DNA from: Bradyrhizobium sp. URHD0069
Lineage (GTDB): Bacteria > Pseudomonadota > Alphaproteobacteria > Rhizobiales > Xanthobacteraceae
Assembly: GCF_000701345.1 (NCBI RefSeq)
Contig: NZ_JNIJ01000012.1
Coordinates: forward strand, 1 to 64,000
Length of the DNA: 64,000 nt
Direction: 5' to 3'
Part shown: piece after piece, positions 10,191-17,522 of the stretch
Numbering within the stretch: position 1 is the first letter of the stretch
Layout of the letters: every line of letters starts with the position of its first letter
Notes under the pieces: model-generated
The model's input: the letters and a program-made list of their open reading frames with translations, nothing else
Databases searched by the model: none
What the model was told of the DNA's origin: nothing
Position numbers and translations under genes: made by a program

Positions 10191-10403
10191 ATGAGCAAGA
10201 GAAAGAAAGCAGCCGCCATCGACAACGCCAACTCCAGCGATGTCGTGTACGACGGCAGCCACTACGTGCACTGCCGATGGTGCGGCAAGTGGGTCAACGG
10301 CAGCGATCCTGCCAGTCTGGCCGAGCACCGGGGTCCGTTGCCTCATCCGATCAAGCCGGGCACCGAGTGGATCGACGACGACGACATCGACAGACCTGTT
10401 TGA
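10191..10403 (+). CDS. Small Cys2His2-like protein (70 aa)
   Basis: The ATG at 10191 gives a 70-residue protein with a basic start (MSKRKKAAA) and a very acidic end (EWIDDDDIDRP). In the middle is HCRWCGKWV, followed by two histidines, giving C-x2-C-x14-H-x5-H, which could bind one zinc. No known family is recognised. The frame is open 18 codons further upstream without a start as good. It is followed by a strong intrinsic terminator at 10455-10485, which supports a real transcript. Confidence 0.6.
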   Translation: MSKRKKAAAIDNANSSDVVYDGSHYVHCRWCGKWVNGSDPASLAEHRGPLPHPIKPGTEWIDDDDIDRPV

Positions 10404-10454
10404 GACGGCAACATTAAAGCGAACGACCGATCGGCGGACATACCGGCGCGGTCG

Positions 10455-10485
10455 AGGACCCCGGAGCGATCCGGGGTCCTTTTTG
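10455..10485 (+). terminator. Strong intrinsic terminator
   Basis: Perfect 10-bp stem (aggaccccgg at 10455-10464, ccggggtcct at 10471-10480) with a 6-base loop, then a run of T. It ends the transcript of the small Cys2His2-like gene on the plus strand. Confidence 0.9.
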
Positions 10486-10588
10486 TTAGCCTGAGGTGCG
10501 TCCCAACTCTTTCCTGACTGTTGCAGCCGAATTGCCGATACTGGCCCCTCGCCTCTCGTGGTCCGGATGAGCACTTCGGCGTGAACGA

Positions 10589-10613
10589 GGGACCTTAAGC
10601 GATGGGGACGCGT
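10589..10613 (+). promoter_or_regulatory. Weak match to an EcfG-type promoter
   Basis: GGACC and CGTT are separated by 16 bases, upstream of the two-gene unit at 10658-11262. The general-stress sigma factor EcfG of rhizobia reads GGAAC-N16/17-CGTT, so the -35 has one mismatch. Coordinates are approximate. This is a suggestion only. Confidence 0.25.
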
Positions 10614-10657
10614 TGCTATGAATGTCGTTGGGGCGATCCGTAACGGGAACTCCAGCC

Positions 10658-10843
10658 ATGAGCACCATTCCTCTTCACCTTCAAAGACGCTGCGAGCAGC
10701 GCTGGGCTGCTCGGTTCGGTTCGCCGATGAGCCCGGCCACGCCAAAGAAAGCCGGACTGAAACACCCGCCGGTCAACATGCGCCGCGCGGCAAAAGCCAT
10801 AGAAAATCCCGCCGGGTCGAGGGCGAAGGCGCAGGGAAAATGA
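10658..10843 (+). CDS. Small basic protein, first gene of alpha-CTD unit (61 aa)
   Basis: A 61-residue, strongly basic protein starting MSTIPLHLQRRCEQRWAARF, a start shared, to my memory, by short Bradyrhizobium proteins of unknown role. The rest is Pro/Lys/Arg-rich. Its stop TGA overlaps the ATG of the next gene (ATGA at 10840-10843), which indicates translational coupling and fixes both starts. The overlapping frame of the downstream gene is also open in this interval but is best read as non-coding there. Confidence 0.62.
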   Translation: MSTIPLHLQRRCEQRWAARFGSPMSPATPKKAGLKHPPVNMRRAAKAIENPAGSRAKAQGK

Positions 10844-11262
10844 TCGGCGACAAGAAAAGCACCGATCCAGGCCTGTCGGCCGCTGAGCGAAAAACACTTG
10901 GCGAGCACGACGCACAAGAGGCCATCGCGGATCATCAATCCGCTCGGAAGGCATTCCATAAAAATCGGGAACGGCGACGGGAAGAACGCATGGGTGGAGA
11001 GGCGGCCGCGGGTCCGATGGTCGCTCCCACTCCCGAATTGCCGGACGATATGCCGATCGAAGGCGTCCTACTTTCCAGCAGGATCCAGAACGCGCTCCGG
11101 GCAGCCGACCTGAAAACCGTCGGCGAGGTGCGCGAGATATCAGACGAGGCGCTGATGATCAGCCTCCCGGACTTTGGAAGGGGCTCGCTCTCCAATCTCC
11201 GCATGAAATTGGGCCTGCCGTCGAGCGCCGGGGTTAGGCCAACAAGCAAAAAGCCCACCTGA
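10840..11262 (+). CDS. Free-standing RNA polymerase alpha-CTD-like protein
   Basis: A 140-residue protein. Residues 1-55 are charged and probably helical. Residues 70-128 closely resemble the RNA polymerase alpha-subunit C-terminal domain, a helix-hairpin-helix fold that binds UP-element DNA and activators. SSRIQNALRAADLKTVGEV aligns with the alpha-CTD region VRSANCLKxxxIxxIGDL. Arg81 and Asn84 match E. coli R265 and N268 in spacing. DFGRGSL (112-117 region) matches NLGKKSL, keeping G296 and S299 but replacing K298 by Gly. There is no alpha N-terminal assembly domain, so this is not rpoA. It probably acts as a DNA-binding or polymerase-associated accessory protein; the role is inferred. It is coupled to the preceding small gene by an ATGA overlap. 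Confidence 0.72.
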   Translation: MIGDKKSTDPGLSAAERKTLGEHDAQEAIADHQSARKAFHKNRERRREERMGGEAAAGPMVAPTPELPDDMPIEGVLLSSRIQNALRAADLKTVGEVREISDEALMISLPDFGRGSLSNLRMKLGLPSSAGVRPTSKKPT

Positions 11263-11883
11263 TTTACGGCGATCGCTACTCGTCAGGCGGCTTTCGCCGG
11301 TCAGTCCCGCGAAGGCGCAAGGCGGCATCGTTCCTGGCGAGGCAGCGCCGGGCGCGGGTGGGCGCCGGTGAGGGCTGCGATAATTCAAATTTGAAGCGAT
11401 GGTGCAACGAAGTTGAACAGCCGCCGTTTCCAAGCTGCGGCGGAACCACACCTCCAGCCGCCGCCAGCGGCCTCGCCCTTGCTGCGGCTCCGCAAGGCGG
11501 GGTCGTTTGGCGCCCGCGCTGGGCCGTTTGGTGCCTCAACGCTCCTCGTCCGGATGCACCGGGAAGTAGGGTGAAATCCCGCGCTTCTGCGGCAGCTTGA
11601 CTATGTGAATCGCAGGCGAGAATCGCGGCGTCCGGCATCCCCGGCATTTTCAAGATTTGCCGCTCAACGCCGACAAGCCGAAACGCCAGGCCGAGCGACG
11701 TGCCGGAGCATCTGAACGAAACGTGAGGCTTGCCGCCCCTTGTGATCGATCCTCCCGCTACCATCATCGTCACCGGCGAACCCGGCCAGCAATTGGTGCT
11801 GCGATGACGGACGGGGCAGTCGCGTGGCGTCGGCGGCAGCGCAGGGCGTCGGGTCAGCCGCGCCATGACGTTGAGAGAACTGA
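11263..11883. other. Intergenic region before the aldo/keto reductase gene
   Basis: About 620 bases without a supportable protein gene; the long minus-strand frame across it has no ribosome-binding site or family resemblance. Its main content is the cobalamin-riboswitch-like core at 11530-11600. GC-rich hairpins lie around 11477-11500. Confidence 0.5.
11530..11600 (+). promoter_or_regulatory. Cobalamin-riboswitch-like core (possibly degenerate)
   Basis: The segment reads like the conserved heart of a B12 riboswitch. A GGTGC/GCACC helix (11530-11534, 11556-11560) is followed directly by GGGAA (11561-11565), then GGGTGAAATCCC (11569-11580), then GCGCTTCTGCGGCAGCTTGA in the place of the usual GCGCTGxCCCCGCAACTGTGA. 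A clear B12 box (AGCCAGGAGACC-type) is not visible downstream, so it may be degenerate. The next plus-strand gene is the aldo/keto reductase, about 280 bases away. I cannot confirm folding. Confidence 0.45.
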
Positions 11884-13038
11884 ATGTTGAAAACACCGAA
11901 GATTGCGACGCTCCCGCACAGCCGCCGAGATTTCCTCGGCTTGGCCATTCAGGGCTCGGCGGTCGCGGCAGCAGCTACCCTGCCCGGCCTTTCGGCCGCC
12001 GCGCAGACAAAAGGGCAAACCAGCATGCCAACAACTACGTCGGAACACTACAAGCCCCCGGTCCGCTTCGGCCTGGGCGGCGTGCCGCTCGGCAATGAGT
12101 TCGCGGTCATCACGGAGAAAGACGCTTACGCCACGCTCGAAGCCGCGTGGAGCGCGGGTGTTCGCTACTACGATACCTCGCCGTGGTATGGCCTCGGCCT
12201 GTGCGAGCGCCGGTTCGGCAATTTCCTCCACACCAAGGACCGCCGCGACTATGTCCTCTCGTCCAAGGTGGGGAAACTCCTCAAGGCTTCGCGCCAGAAT
12301 AACGCCAAGGAGTATTTCCCCTTCACGCCGTCTCCGAACAACGTGGTTTTCGACTACACGGCGGATGGCGTGAAGCGCTCGATCGAGGACAGCTTGCAAC
12401 GGCTCGGCGTCGATACGCTCGATATCGCTTTCGTGCACGATCTGTCGCCCGACAATAGTCTTCTGCCATCGCCCTGGGAGGAGCAATTCGAGATTGCGCG
12501 CAAGGGCGCCTTCCTAGCTCTCACGCGGATGCGCGAGGAAGGGATCATCAAGGGCTGGGGCCTCGGCGTGAACAGGCCGGAACCGATCCTGAAGCTGCTG
12601 GAGGTCGCAGACCCGGACGTCTGCCTGCTCGCCTCGCAATATTCGCTGATCGACCACCAGAACGCGCTCCACCAGGTTTTCCCGGCCGCGCGCGCCAAGG
12701 GCGTTTCATTCGTGGTGGGTTCGTCGCTTAACGCCGGCTTCATCAGCGGCAGTCAGCGGTACAATTACGGCAAGGAAAACTACAAGATCCCGCAGCCGAT
12801 CATCGAAAAGCGCGAAAAGCTGCGCGCGGTAGCGGGACGGCACGGCGTCGATCTCCGGACGGCGGCGCTGCAATTCTCCGCAACGCCGGATATCGCCTCG
12901 GCCCTGGTGGTCGGCGCCGCGAACGAGCAGCAGATTGTCGCTGATTACAGCTCCATGCAGGTCAAGACCCCGGCGGAGTTCTGGGCCGAGCTGAAGGAGC
13001 GCAAACTCATCGAACAGGACGCGCCTGTTCCCGCCTGA
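11884..13038 (+). CDS. Tat-exported aldo/keto reductase
   Basis: NAD(P)H-dependent oxidoreductase of the aldo/keto reductase family, nearest in pattern to D-threo-aldose 1-dehydrogenase/pyridoxal 4-dehydrogenase types. The 384-residue protein begins with a twin-arginine signal (SRRDFLGLA at 13-21, then a hydrophobic Ala-rich segment), so it should be exported folded. The catalytic tetrad is visible: Asp and Tyr in YYDTSPWYG, Lys in SSKVGK, His in FVHD. The C-terminal part (VVGAANEQQI) fits the cofactor-binding loop. Tat export is unusual for this normally cytoplasmic family. The gene appears to be single; a B12-riboswitch-like element lies upstream. Confidence 0.88.
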   Translation: MLKTPKIATLPHSRRDFLGLAIQGSAVAAAATLPGLSAAAQTKGQTSMPTTTSEHYKPPVRFGLGGVPLGNEFAVITEKDAYATLEAAWSAGVRYYDTSPWYGLGLCERRFGNFLHTKDRRDYVLSSKVGKLLKASRQNNAKEYFPFTPSPNNVVFDYTADGVKRSIEDSLQRLGVDTLDIAFVHDLSPDNSLLPSPWEEQFEIARKGAFLALTRMREEGIIKGWGLGVNRPEPILKLLEVADPDVCLLASQYSLIDHQNALHQVFPAARAKGVSFVVGSSLNAGFISGSQRYNYGKENYKIPQPIIEKREKLRAVAGRHGVDLRTAALQFSATPDIASALVVGAANEQQIVADYSSMQVKTPAEFWAELKERKLIEQDAPVPA

Positions 13039-13127
13039 CAGGCTCAAGGCGCCGCCACGACGCCCTGCGCAAAGACGCGAAATGGGGACGACGGAAGCTG
13101 GTGCCGCAGGTATCGCGCACCTTCCGA

Positions 13128-13307
13128 TTACTTTGGAGGACGAAGTTCGCCGACAAGCCACGCCGTAATCGTTGGCAACTGCAGCGGATCAATCTGATCG
13201 CACTCCAAACATCGAAGGGTGCCCGGCCCTTTACCGTCAGGCGCCATCACCAGCACCATCAAGCCGCCGCAGTGCTCGCATCGCTCATGTGAATAGGACT
13301 GACCCAT
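13128..13307 (-). CDS. Small zinc-ribbon protein (59 aa)
   Basis: ATG at 13307 gives a 59-residue protein with two CxxC knuckles (CEHC and CLEC) about 21 residues apart and the ending AWLVGELRPPK. That layout, CxxCGGxMVLV..RCxxCDxxDPL..WL.GxLxPPK, is one I associate with a short-protein family common in Bradyrhizobium. It probably binds zinc; the function is unknown. The frame is open upstream, but the ATG at 13307 matches the family start best. Confidence 0.7.
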   Translation of the reverse strand: MGQSYSHERCEHCGGLMVLVMAPDGKGPGTLRCLECDQIDPLQLPTITAWLVGELRPPK

Positions 13308-13439
13308 GCTGCATTTTGACGCCGGGCCGGTCGTAACGTCCAATCCATTTTGCGTGAACGCCAAGATATTCCAAAGACATTACGGTCAGCGGTTTTCCGG
13401 AAAAAATCGCCCGCTCGTCGCCGTCGCGGCTCACGCCTG

Positions 13440-13925
13440 CTATCTGGCCGCGATGGCTGAGATGAAAAGCGCACACGCCGCGGTGGATGAGACCGTCCGC
13501 ACGTGGTTCCACCATGTCCAGTCGTTCAGATAGCGCGCCCATACTGATTTGGCCTCCGCGCTGGCCGGATCGACCGCAGCGAGCGCGTTGTTCAACGGTA
13601 CGTTGAAGATCATCGTGCACACCAACATGCCTACGACATAGACAATGCCTCCTGCCGCCGTCGCAATGGTCCCGGGCTCACCCCATCGAAAGACCGCGAC
13701 GATGGCGAGCATCAGGCTCGTCAGCGTTGTTCCAAGGAACAACGGCATGAACAGCGACCGCAAGATTGTCGTGTTGATCGCGTTCATCGCCATGATGCCC
13801 GGCGCCTGCCCGATCCCGCCAAGCGCCGTCATGATGAAGGTCGAAAAGGCGAAATAGAGTCCCGCCAGCAATCCGCATCCAATCGCGGAAAACCAAAGCA
13901 GGCCGGACATGACAGTCTCAATCAT
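13440..13925 (-). CDS. DUF1772-type membrane protein (anthrone oxygenase-like)
   Basis: A 161-residue integral membrane protein with four hydrophobic segments (about 5-30, 50-75, 80-105, 138-158). The sequence AGLYFAFSTFIMTALGGI and the VPLNNALAAVDPASAEAKSVWARYLNDWTWWNHVRT region match the DUF1772/anthrone-oxygenase-like family. Members in bacteria have no settled function. ATG 13925 has GGAGG nine bases upstream and is preferred over a start 17 codons earlier. Confidence 0.85.
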   Translation of the reverse strand: MIETVMSGLLWFSAIGCGLLAGLYFAFSTFIMTALGGIGQAPGIMAMNAINTTILRSLFMPLFLGTTLTSLMLAIVAVFRWGEPGTIATAAGGIVYVVGMLVCTMIFNVPLNNALAAVDPASAEAKSVWARYLNDWTWWNHVRTVSSTAACALFISAIAAR

Positions 13926-14056
13926 GATCGCATCCTCCAGACGCCGCCTTCCCTGGACTTCACCGCTTCTGTTCAAGATACGAGCTTCTATCGTATTTAC
14001 AAAAGCGGTGACTCCTCGGATGGGTTGTCGTCAACGGCCCGAGAGTGCGTCAGCCC

Positions 14057-14302
14057 TCACCACTCGAACACCGCCCGGCAGGCGTCGCTGAGACTGGCCT
14101 TCTGGCGCCGCAGGCAGGCCGTGATGGCCCTGACGTTCGGGATTTCGCTGGCGCAAAGTCGATAGACGTCAGGCATGCAGGCCTTTTTCTGTTCCGGCGT
14201 TGCAACCGCGGCTAACGCGGAACCGGTCGTGGCGAGGGTGAGCGCCAAAGCAAGATTCGCGCGGTTCGCCGACGCCCAACGTCTCCTGAATTTTGCTGAC
14301 AT
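14057..14302 (-). CDS. Small secreted Cys-rich protein
   Basis: An 81-residue protein with a signal peptide (cleavage near ALA-AVATP) and a mature part bearing three Cys in the pattern ACMPDVYRLC..ITACLRRQKASLSDACRAVF. That resembles a single cysteine-rich Golgi/FGFR-type repeat (PF00839-like), which occurs in short bacterial periplasmic proteins. A strong AGGAGG ribosome-binding site precedes ATG 14302. Function unknown. Confidence 0.75.
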   Translation of the reverse strand: MSAKFRRRWASANRANLALALTLATTGSALAAVATPEQKKACMPDVYRLCASEIPNVRAITACLRRQKASLSDACRAVFEW

Positions 14303-14555
14303 GACGGTATCCTCCTGGTGCTGCCGGCGCCTACGTGTGCGCCGTCTCCATCAGGCAATACGCGAACGATTTTCCGCGAGATGTGACCCCTCTCACACTC
14401 CATTGCGGCCGGGGCGATCGACCTTCCGCTCGGGGATCAACACTTCAGTAACCAAGCCACCGGCGATGGCCGGATCGTTACAATTTGAGCGATCGCTTCA
14501 ATCTGAAAACAAAGGACTTTTGAGATCGTGCGCTCTCGAACCCAGGAGAGCCGCG

Positions 14556-14729
14556 ATGAGCGAAGCCGAATTCAACCGAATGCTGGATGCCGTGAGAACG
14601 GCGATCGAGCCGAAGGAGGATTTCGAGCCCCATCCGTCGACTTTCCTCCAGCCGCCGAAAGCTGCCAACGATAACCACCTCGTCTGGCCGTTTATTCCGT
14701 TTCCCGAAGGCTGGTACGCCGCCTGCTGA
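14556..14729 (+). CDS. Small conserved-type protein (57 aa)
   Basis: ATG 14556 follows AGGAGAG at proper distance and opens a 57-residue protein. It has an acidic helical N-terminus (MSEAEFNRMLDAVRTAIEPKED) and an aromatic, Pro-rich C-terminus (HLVWPFIPFPEGWYAAC). The frame is open far upstream, but the Shine-Dalgarno decides this start. No known domain; function unknown. It is the last gene before the tRNA-Cys island. Confidence 0.65.
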   Translation: MSEAEFNRMLDAVRTAIEPKEDFEPHPSTFLQPPKAANDNHLVWPFIPFPEGWYAAC

Positions 14730-14792
14730 CCAGGGCGCGCGGAATTTTTTCCGGTCTCTGAACCGATCAGCACAAGACATTGATTATGTTGA

Positions 14793-14836
14793 TGGAGGTC
14801 ACGACCAGAATTGAACTGGTGTACACGGTTTTGCAG
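14793..14836 (-). repeat. Displaced 3' half of tRNA-Cys (attachment-site copy)
   Basis: These 44 bases match the 3' part of tRNA-Cys at 21502-21545 in the same orientation, with one mismatch (14799 T versus 21508 C). Similarity begins at the anticodon and runs to CCA, then stops abruptly. That is the pattern left when a tyrosine-recombinase element integrates into a tRNA gene and rebuilds its 3' end. The mismatch falls in the acceptor stem and would be tolerated in a non-functional copy. Confidence 0.88.
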
Positions 14837-15048
14837 TTCGCTGGCCCCTGTTCCTACTGATCATCGTTGATGTGGATCTGGCTGATTTCGTTGGGCTTTG
14901 CTGTCCGCCTTTGATTGTCGGATACCACCCTATCCTGCCCTATGTTCAGGAGTTCGGTAGCAAAATGGCAGCAGACCAACGCCCCATCTAAGCAGGTGAG
15001 CTGGCGGTTTCGAACTGCCCTTACAACGCAATCAATTCATCCGGCACA

Positions 15049-15426
15049 TTGCCGAACTTCCTGATCACCCTCGCATCGCTGAAATCGCCCGTGGCAGGAC
15101 GCCAGTTCGGCTACACGCGGGCGATCGTCGCCAGCATTCCGATGATGAACGGTTCCAACGTGCTGGAGGGCTACGTCCCCGACGTGGACGCGACCATTGT
15201 GACCCGCATCCTCGATGCCGGTGCACTTGATCATACCGGGCCTATCGCTCGTACCGCCAGCGGTGCCGCCCAGCTTCTCGAGGTGCTCGCCGGGACCGAC
15301 GGCCTCGGACCCGCGCCAGCCGGCTGGACTGCGTACGGAAGCAAGCAGCTCACCGGAGACAAATGCCTTGACCACCCGAAGCACGCCCTACAGAATGAAA
15401 ACAGCCCCAGCTCGTTAGGCAAATGA
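15049..15426 (+). pseudogene. Amidase-signature enzyme relic with internal deletion
   Basis: A 125-codon frame carries two recognisable pieces of an amidase-signature (AS) enzyme joined directly. [30 protein letters not shown] normally precedes the catalytic Ser region, and [29 protein letters not shown] normally follows it (each quoted only in part as seen). The GGSSGGS-type catalytic Ser loop and the preceding Lys region are missing, so the product cannot be active. The ends are also unlike the family. No ribosome-binding site is evident. Confidence 0.72.
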
Positions 15427-15429
15427 GCA

Positions 15430-16380
15430 ATGGCCCGCTCAAGCTCGAAGCCTAGGCAAGCCATTTTGGGCGCCGCCGGAGTGCTTGGCGCTGTCGCGGC
15501 GACCACGTTATGTCTTTTCGCCGTTGGCGATGGGGAGCAGGCCGTAGTCACGTCGTTCGGCAGGCCGGTGCAGGTAGTCACCACGCCGGGTCTTGGCGTG
15601 AAGCTGCCTTACGAAAGCGTGACCAAGTTCGACGGCCGGCTTTTTGTTTACCAGCCCCCACTGAGCGAATTCCTGACGCTTGAGAAGACTGCCGTGACGG
15701 CAGCGGGCGCCGTCATGTGGCGCATAGCCGAGCCCAAACGTTTCTTTGAGACGGTTCTCAACAAGGCGGGTGCGGAATCGCGCTTGGGCGACATCCTCTC
15801 TGCGGAGCTTGGCGCCGCCATCGGCCGAAGTCCGCTCACTGCCTTTGTCTCGGCCGAAGCCTATCGAGCAGAGGCCTTGCTCGCCGAGGTCGCCGGAAAG
15901 TGCCGGAATGTTGCGCTTCGGGACTACGGCATCGAAGTCCTTGATGTGCAGCTGTTGCGCTTTGACTTCCCTCAGCGCAACCGGCTCACGGTCTACGCTC
16001 GCATGCGCTCCGAGCGCGCGGCAATCAGCATGCGCTACCGCTCTGAAGGCGAGGAGGAAGGTCTCAAGATCCGTTCCACGGCTCAGGGCGAGAAGACGAG
16101 CATTCTAGCCGAGGCTTTCAAGGTCGCCCAGCGGCATCGCGGCGCTGGCGAAGCAGAGGCCGCCCGCATCTACGCCGACTCGCTTCGCGAGGCACCGCAG
16201 TTCTACGCGCTGCGGCGGACGCTCGACGCGTCGCGCAAGTTCGTCAAGGAGGGCACGACGATGGTGTTGCCGGCGAACTCCGATCTCTTCGGCCTGCTGA
16301 ACGACAGCGGGTTCTATGAGCGCGCCAAGCCGCCGGCAAGCTTGGCCGACAGTGCGAGAAAGGACACGCCCATGAGATGA
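15430..16380 (+). CDS. SPFH-domain protein, HflC-like (copy 1)
   Basis: Membrane-anchored SPFH (band 7) protein of HflC type. HflC and HflK together form a ring around the FtsH protease in other bacteria. In 316 residues there is a transmembrane helix at about 13-32, the HflC start DGEQAVVTSFGRPVQVVTTPGLGVKLP, the SPFH core to about 190, and a Glu/Ala/Arg-rich coiled-coil stretch (about 195-260). The end is PQFYALRRTLDASRKFV..TMVLPANSDLF, the classical HflC tail pattern. The start ATG 15430 has a weak ribosome-binding site and begins 3 bases after the amidase relic stops. The acetamidase-type gene follows by 64 bases. Confidence 0.88.
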   Translation: MARSSSKPRQAILGAAGVLGAVAATTLCLFAVGDGEQAVVTSFGRPVQVVTTPGLGVKLPYESVTKFDGRLFVYQPPLSEFLTLEKTAVTAAGAVMWRIAEPKRFFETVLNKAGAESRLGDILSAELGAAIGRSPLTAFVSAEAYRAEALLAEVAGKCRNVALRDYGIEVLDVQLLRFDFPQRNRLTVYARMRSERAAISMRYRSEGEEEGLKIRSTAQGEKTSILAEAFKVAQRHRGAGEAEAARIYADSLREAPQFYALRRTLDASRKFVKEGTTMVLPANSDLFGLLNDSGFYERAKPPASLADSARKDTPMR

Positions 16381-16444
16381 CGAGTGGAAATCTTACGCCG
16401 CCCCCATAGCAACAATCCACGCTGCCAACAGAGGAGGATTTTCT

Positions 16445-17479
16445 ATGATGCGAATGAACGAGCAGTCGGCACGAGCGGCCATCGTGGCTCTATCTTCGGC
16501 ACTCGTAGTTATTGGGGTCGCGCCTGGCTCGGCCGCGGAAGTCCGCTATGACCCGGGAGACACTGTTTACTTCACCTATTGCCATGCGCATCCGCCGGCG
16601 ATCCGCATCAAGCCAGGCGACACGGTAATCACAAGGACCAAGGACGCGGCGAACGACGTCTTCCAGCCGACCGACAAGACGGTGTTTCCGAGACTCGACC
16701 TTACCAGAGTCAACCCGCAGACCGGGCCATTCTTCATCGAGGGCGCCGAGCCCGGCGATACGCTCGTCGTGCGTATCGACAGGATCGGCCTCAACAGAGA
16801 CTGGGGCTGGGGAGCTTCGATCCCCTACTTCGGAGCATTGGCGCCCGAATACAAGACGGCGATGATAACCGACCCGGTGCCGGACCGGCTCTTTATCTGG
16901 CGGCTCGACAAATCGAGAATGGTCGGTGTGCTCGACCTGCCCAACAGCAAGATCGGCAAAGTCGAGGTCCCGTTGCGGCCATTCTTCGGGACAATCGGCA
17001 CCGCACCTGGTGGCAAGGAATGCATCAGCTCGCTGATACCCGGCCCCCATGGCGCGAACATGGACTTCAATGAGGTCGTTGAGGGTGTGACGATGTCTTT
17101 CCCGGTTTTCGAGCCGGGTGCGCTCTTCATGCTGGGCGACGGGCACGCCGCGCAGGGTGACGGCGAGGTGGACGGCGCCGCTATCGAGACCTCGTTTGAC
17201 GTCACCTTCACGGTGAATCTCATCAAGGGAAAAAAGATCAACTGGCCCCGGCTCGAGAACGACAGAATGATCATGTCGATCGGCAGCACGCGGCCGTTGA
17301 TCGATGCGCTGCGGATCGCCTGCGTCGATCTCATCAACTGGCTGGTGCAGGATCACGGCTACGACAAGATCGAGGCGCTTCAGCTTTTAGGCCAAGCAGC
17401 GAATCTCGAGATCGCCAACGTTGTCGATCCACAGTACTCCGTGGCTTGTCAACTCGACAAGCGCTACCTGCCGCGGTGA
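16445..17479 (+). CDS. Exported acetamidase/formamidase family protein
   Basis: FmdA/AmdA family protein, which hydrolyses short amides such as formamide or acetamide to acid and ammonia. The 344-residue protein follows a strong AGAGGAGG ribosome-binding site. It has an N-terminal signal peptide (about 1-31, ending SAA-EVRYD), uncommon for this mostly cytoplasmic family. Family landmarks are PGDTVITRTKDA, the TIGTAPGG region, PGPHGANMDFNEV, and GDGHAAQGDGEV near residue 235, which carries the likely metal/active-site Asp and His. It sits between SPFH genes in a probable single operon (gaps of 64 and 43 bases). Substrate is inferred only from family. Confidence 0.87.
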   Translation: MMRMNEQSARAAIVALSSALVVIGVAPGSAAEVRYDPGDTVYFTYCHAHPPAIRIKPGDTVITRTKDAANDVFQPTDKTVFPRLDLTRVNPQTGPFFIEGAEPGDTLVVRIDRIGLNRDWGWGASIPYFGALAPEYKTAMITDPVPDRLFIWRLDKSRMVGVLDLPNSKIGKVEVPLRPFFGTIGTAPGGKECISSLIPGPHGANMDFNEVVEGVTMSFPVFEPGALFMLGDGHAAQGDGEVDGAAIETSFDVTFTVNLIKGKKINWPRLENDRMIMSIGSTRPLIDALRIACVDLINWLVQDHGYDKIEALQLLGQAANLEIANVVDPQYSVACQLDKRYLPR

Positions 17480-17522
17480 GGTTGCACTAAAGGGAAACTT
17501 CAGCAAGCGTAGGGCTCTGAAC

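Noticed and set aside
11276..11896. 206-codon minus-strand frame in the intergenic region
   Set aside because: No ribosome-binding site and no recognisable family; it overlaps the riboswitch-like core on the other strand.
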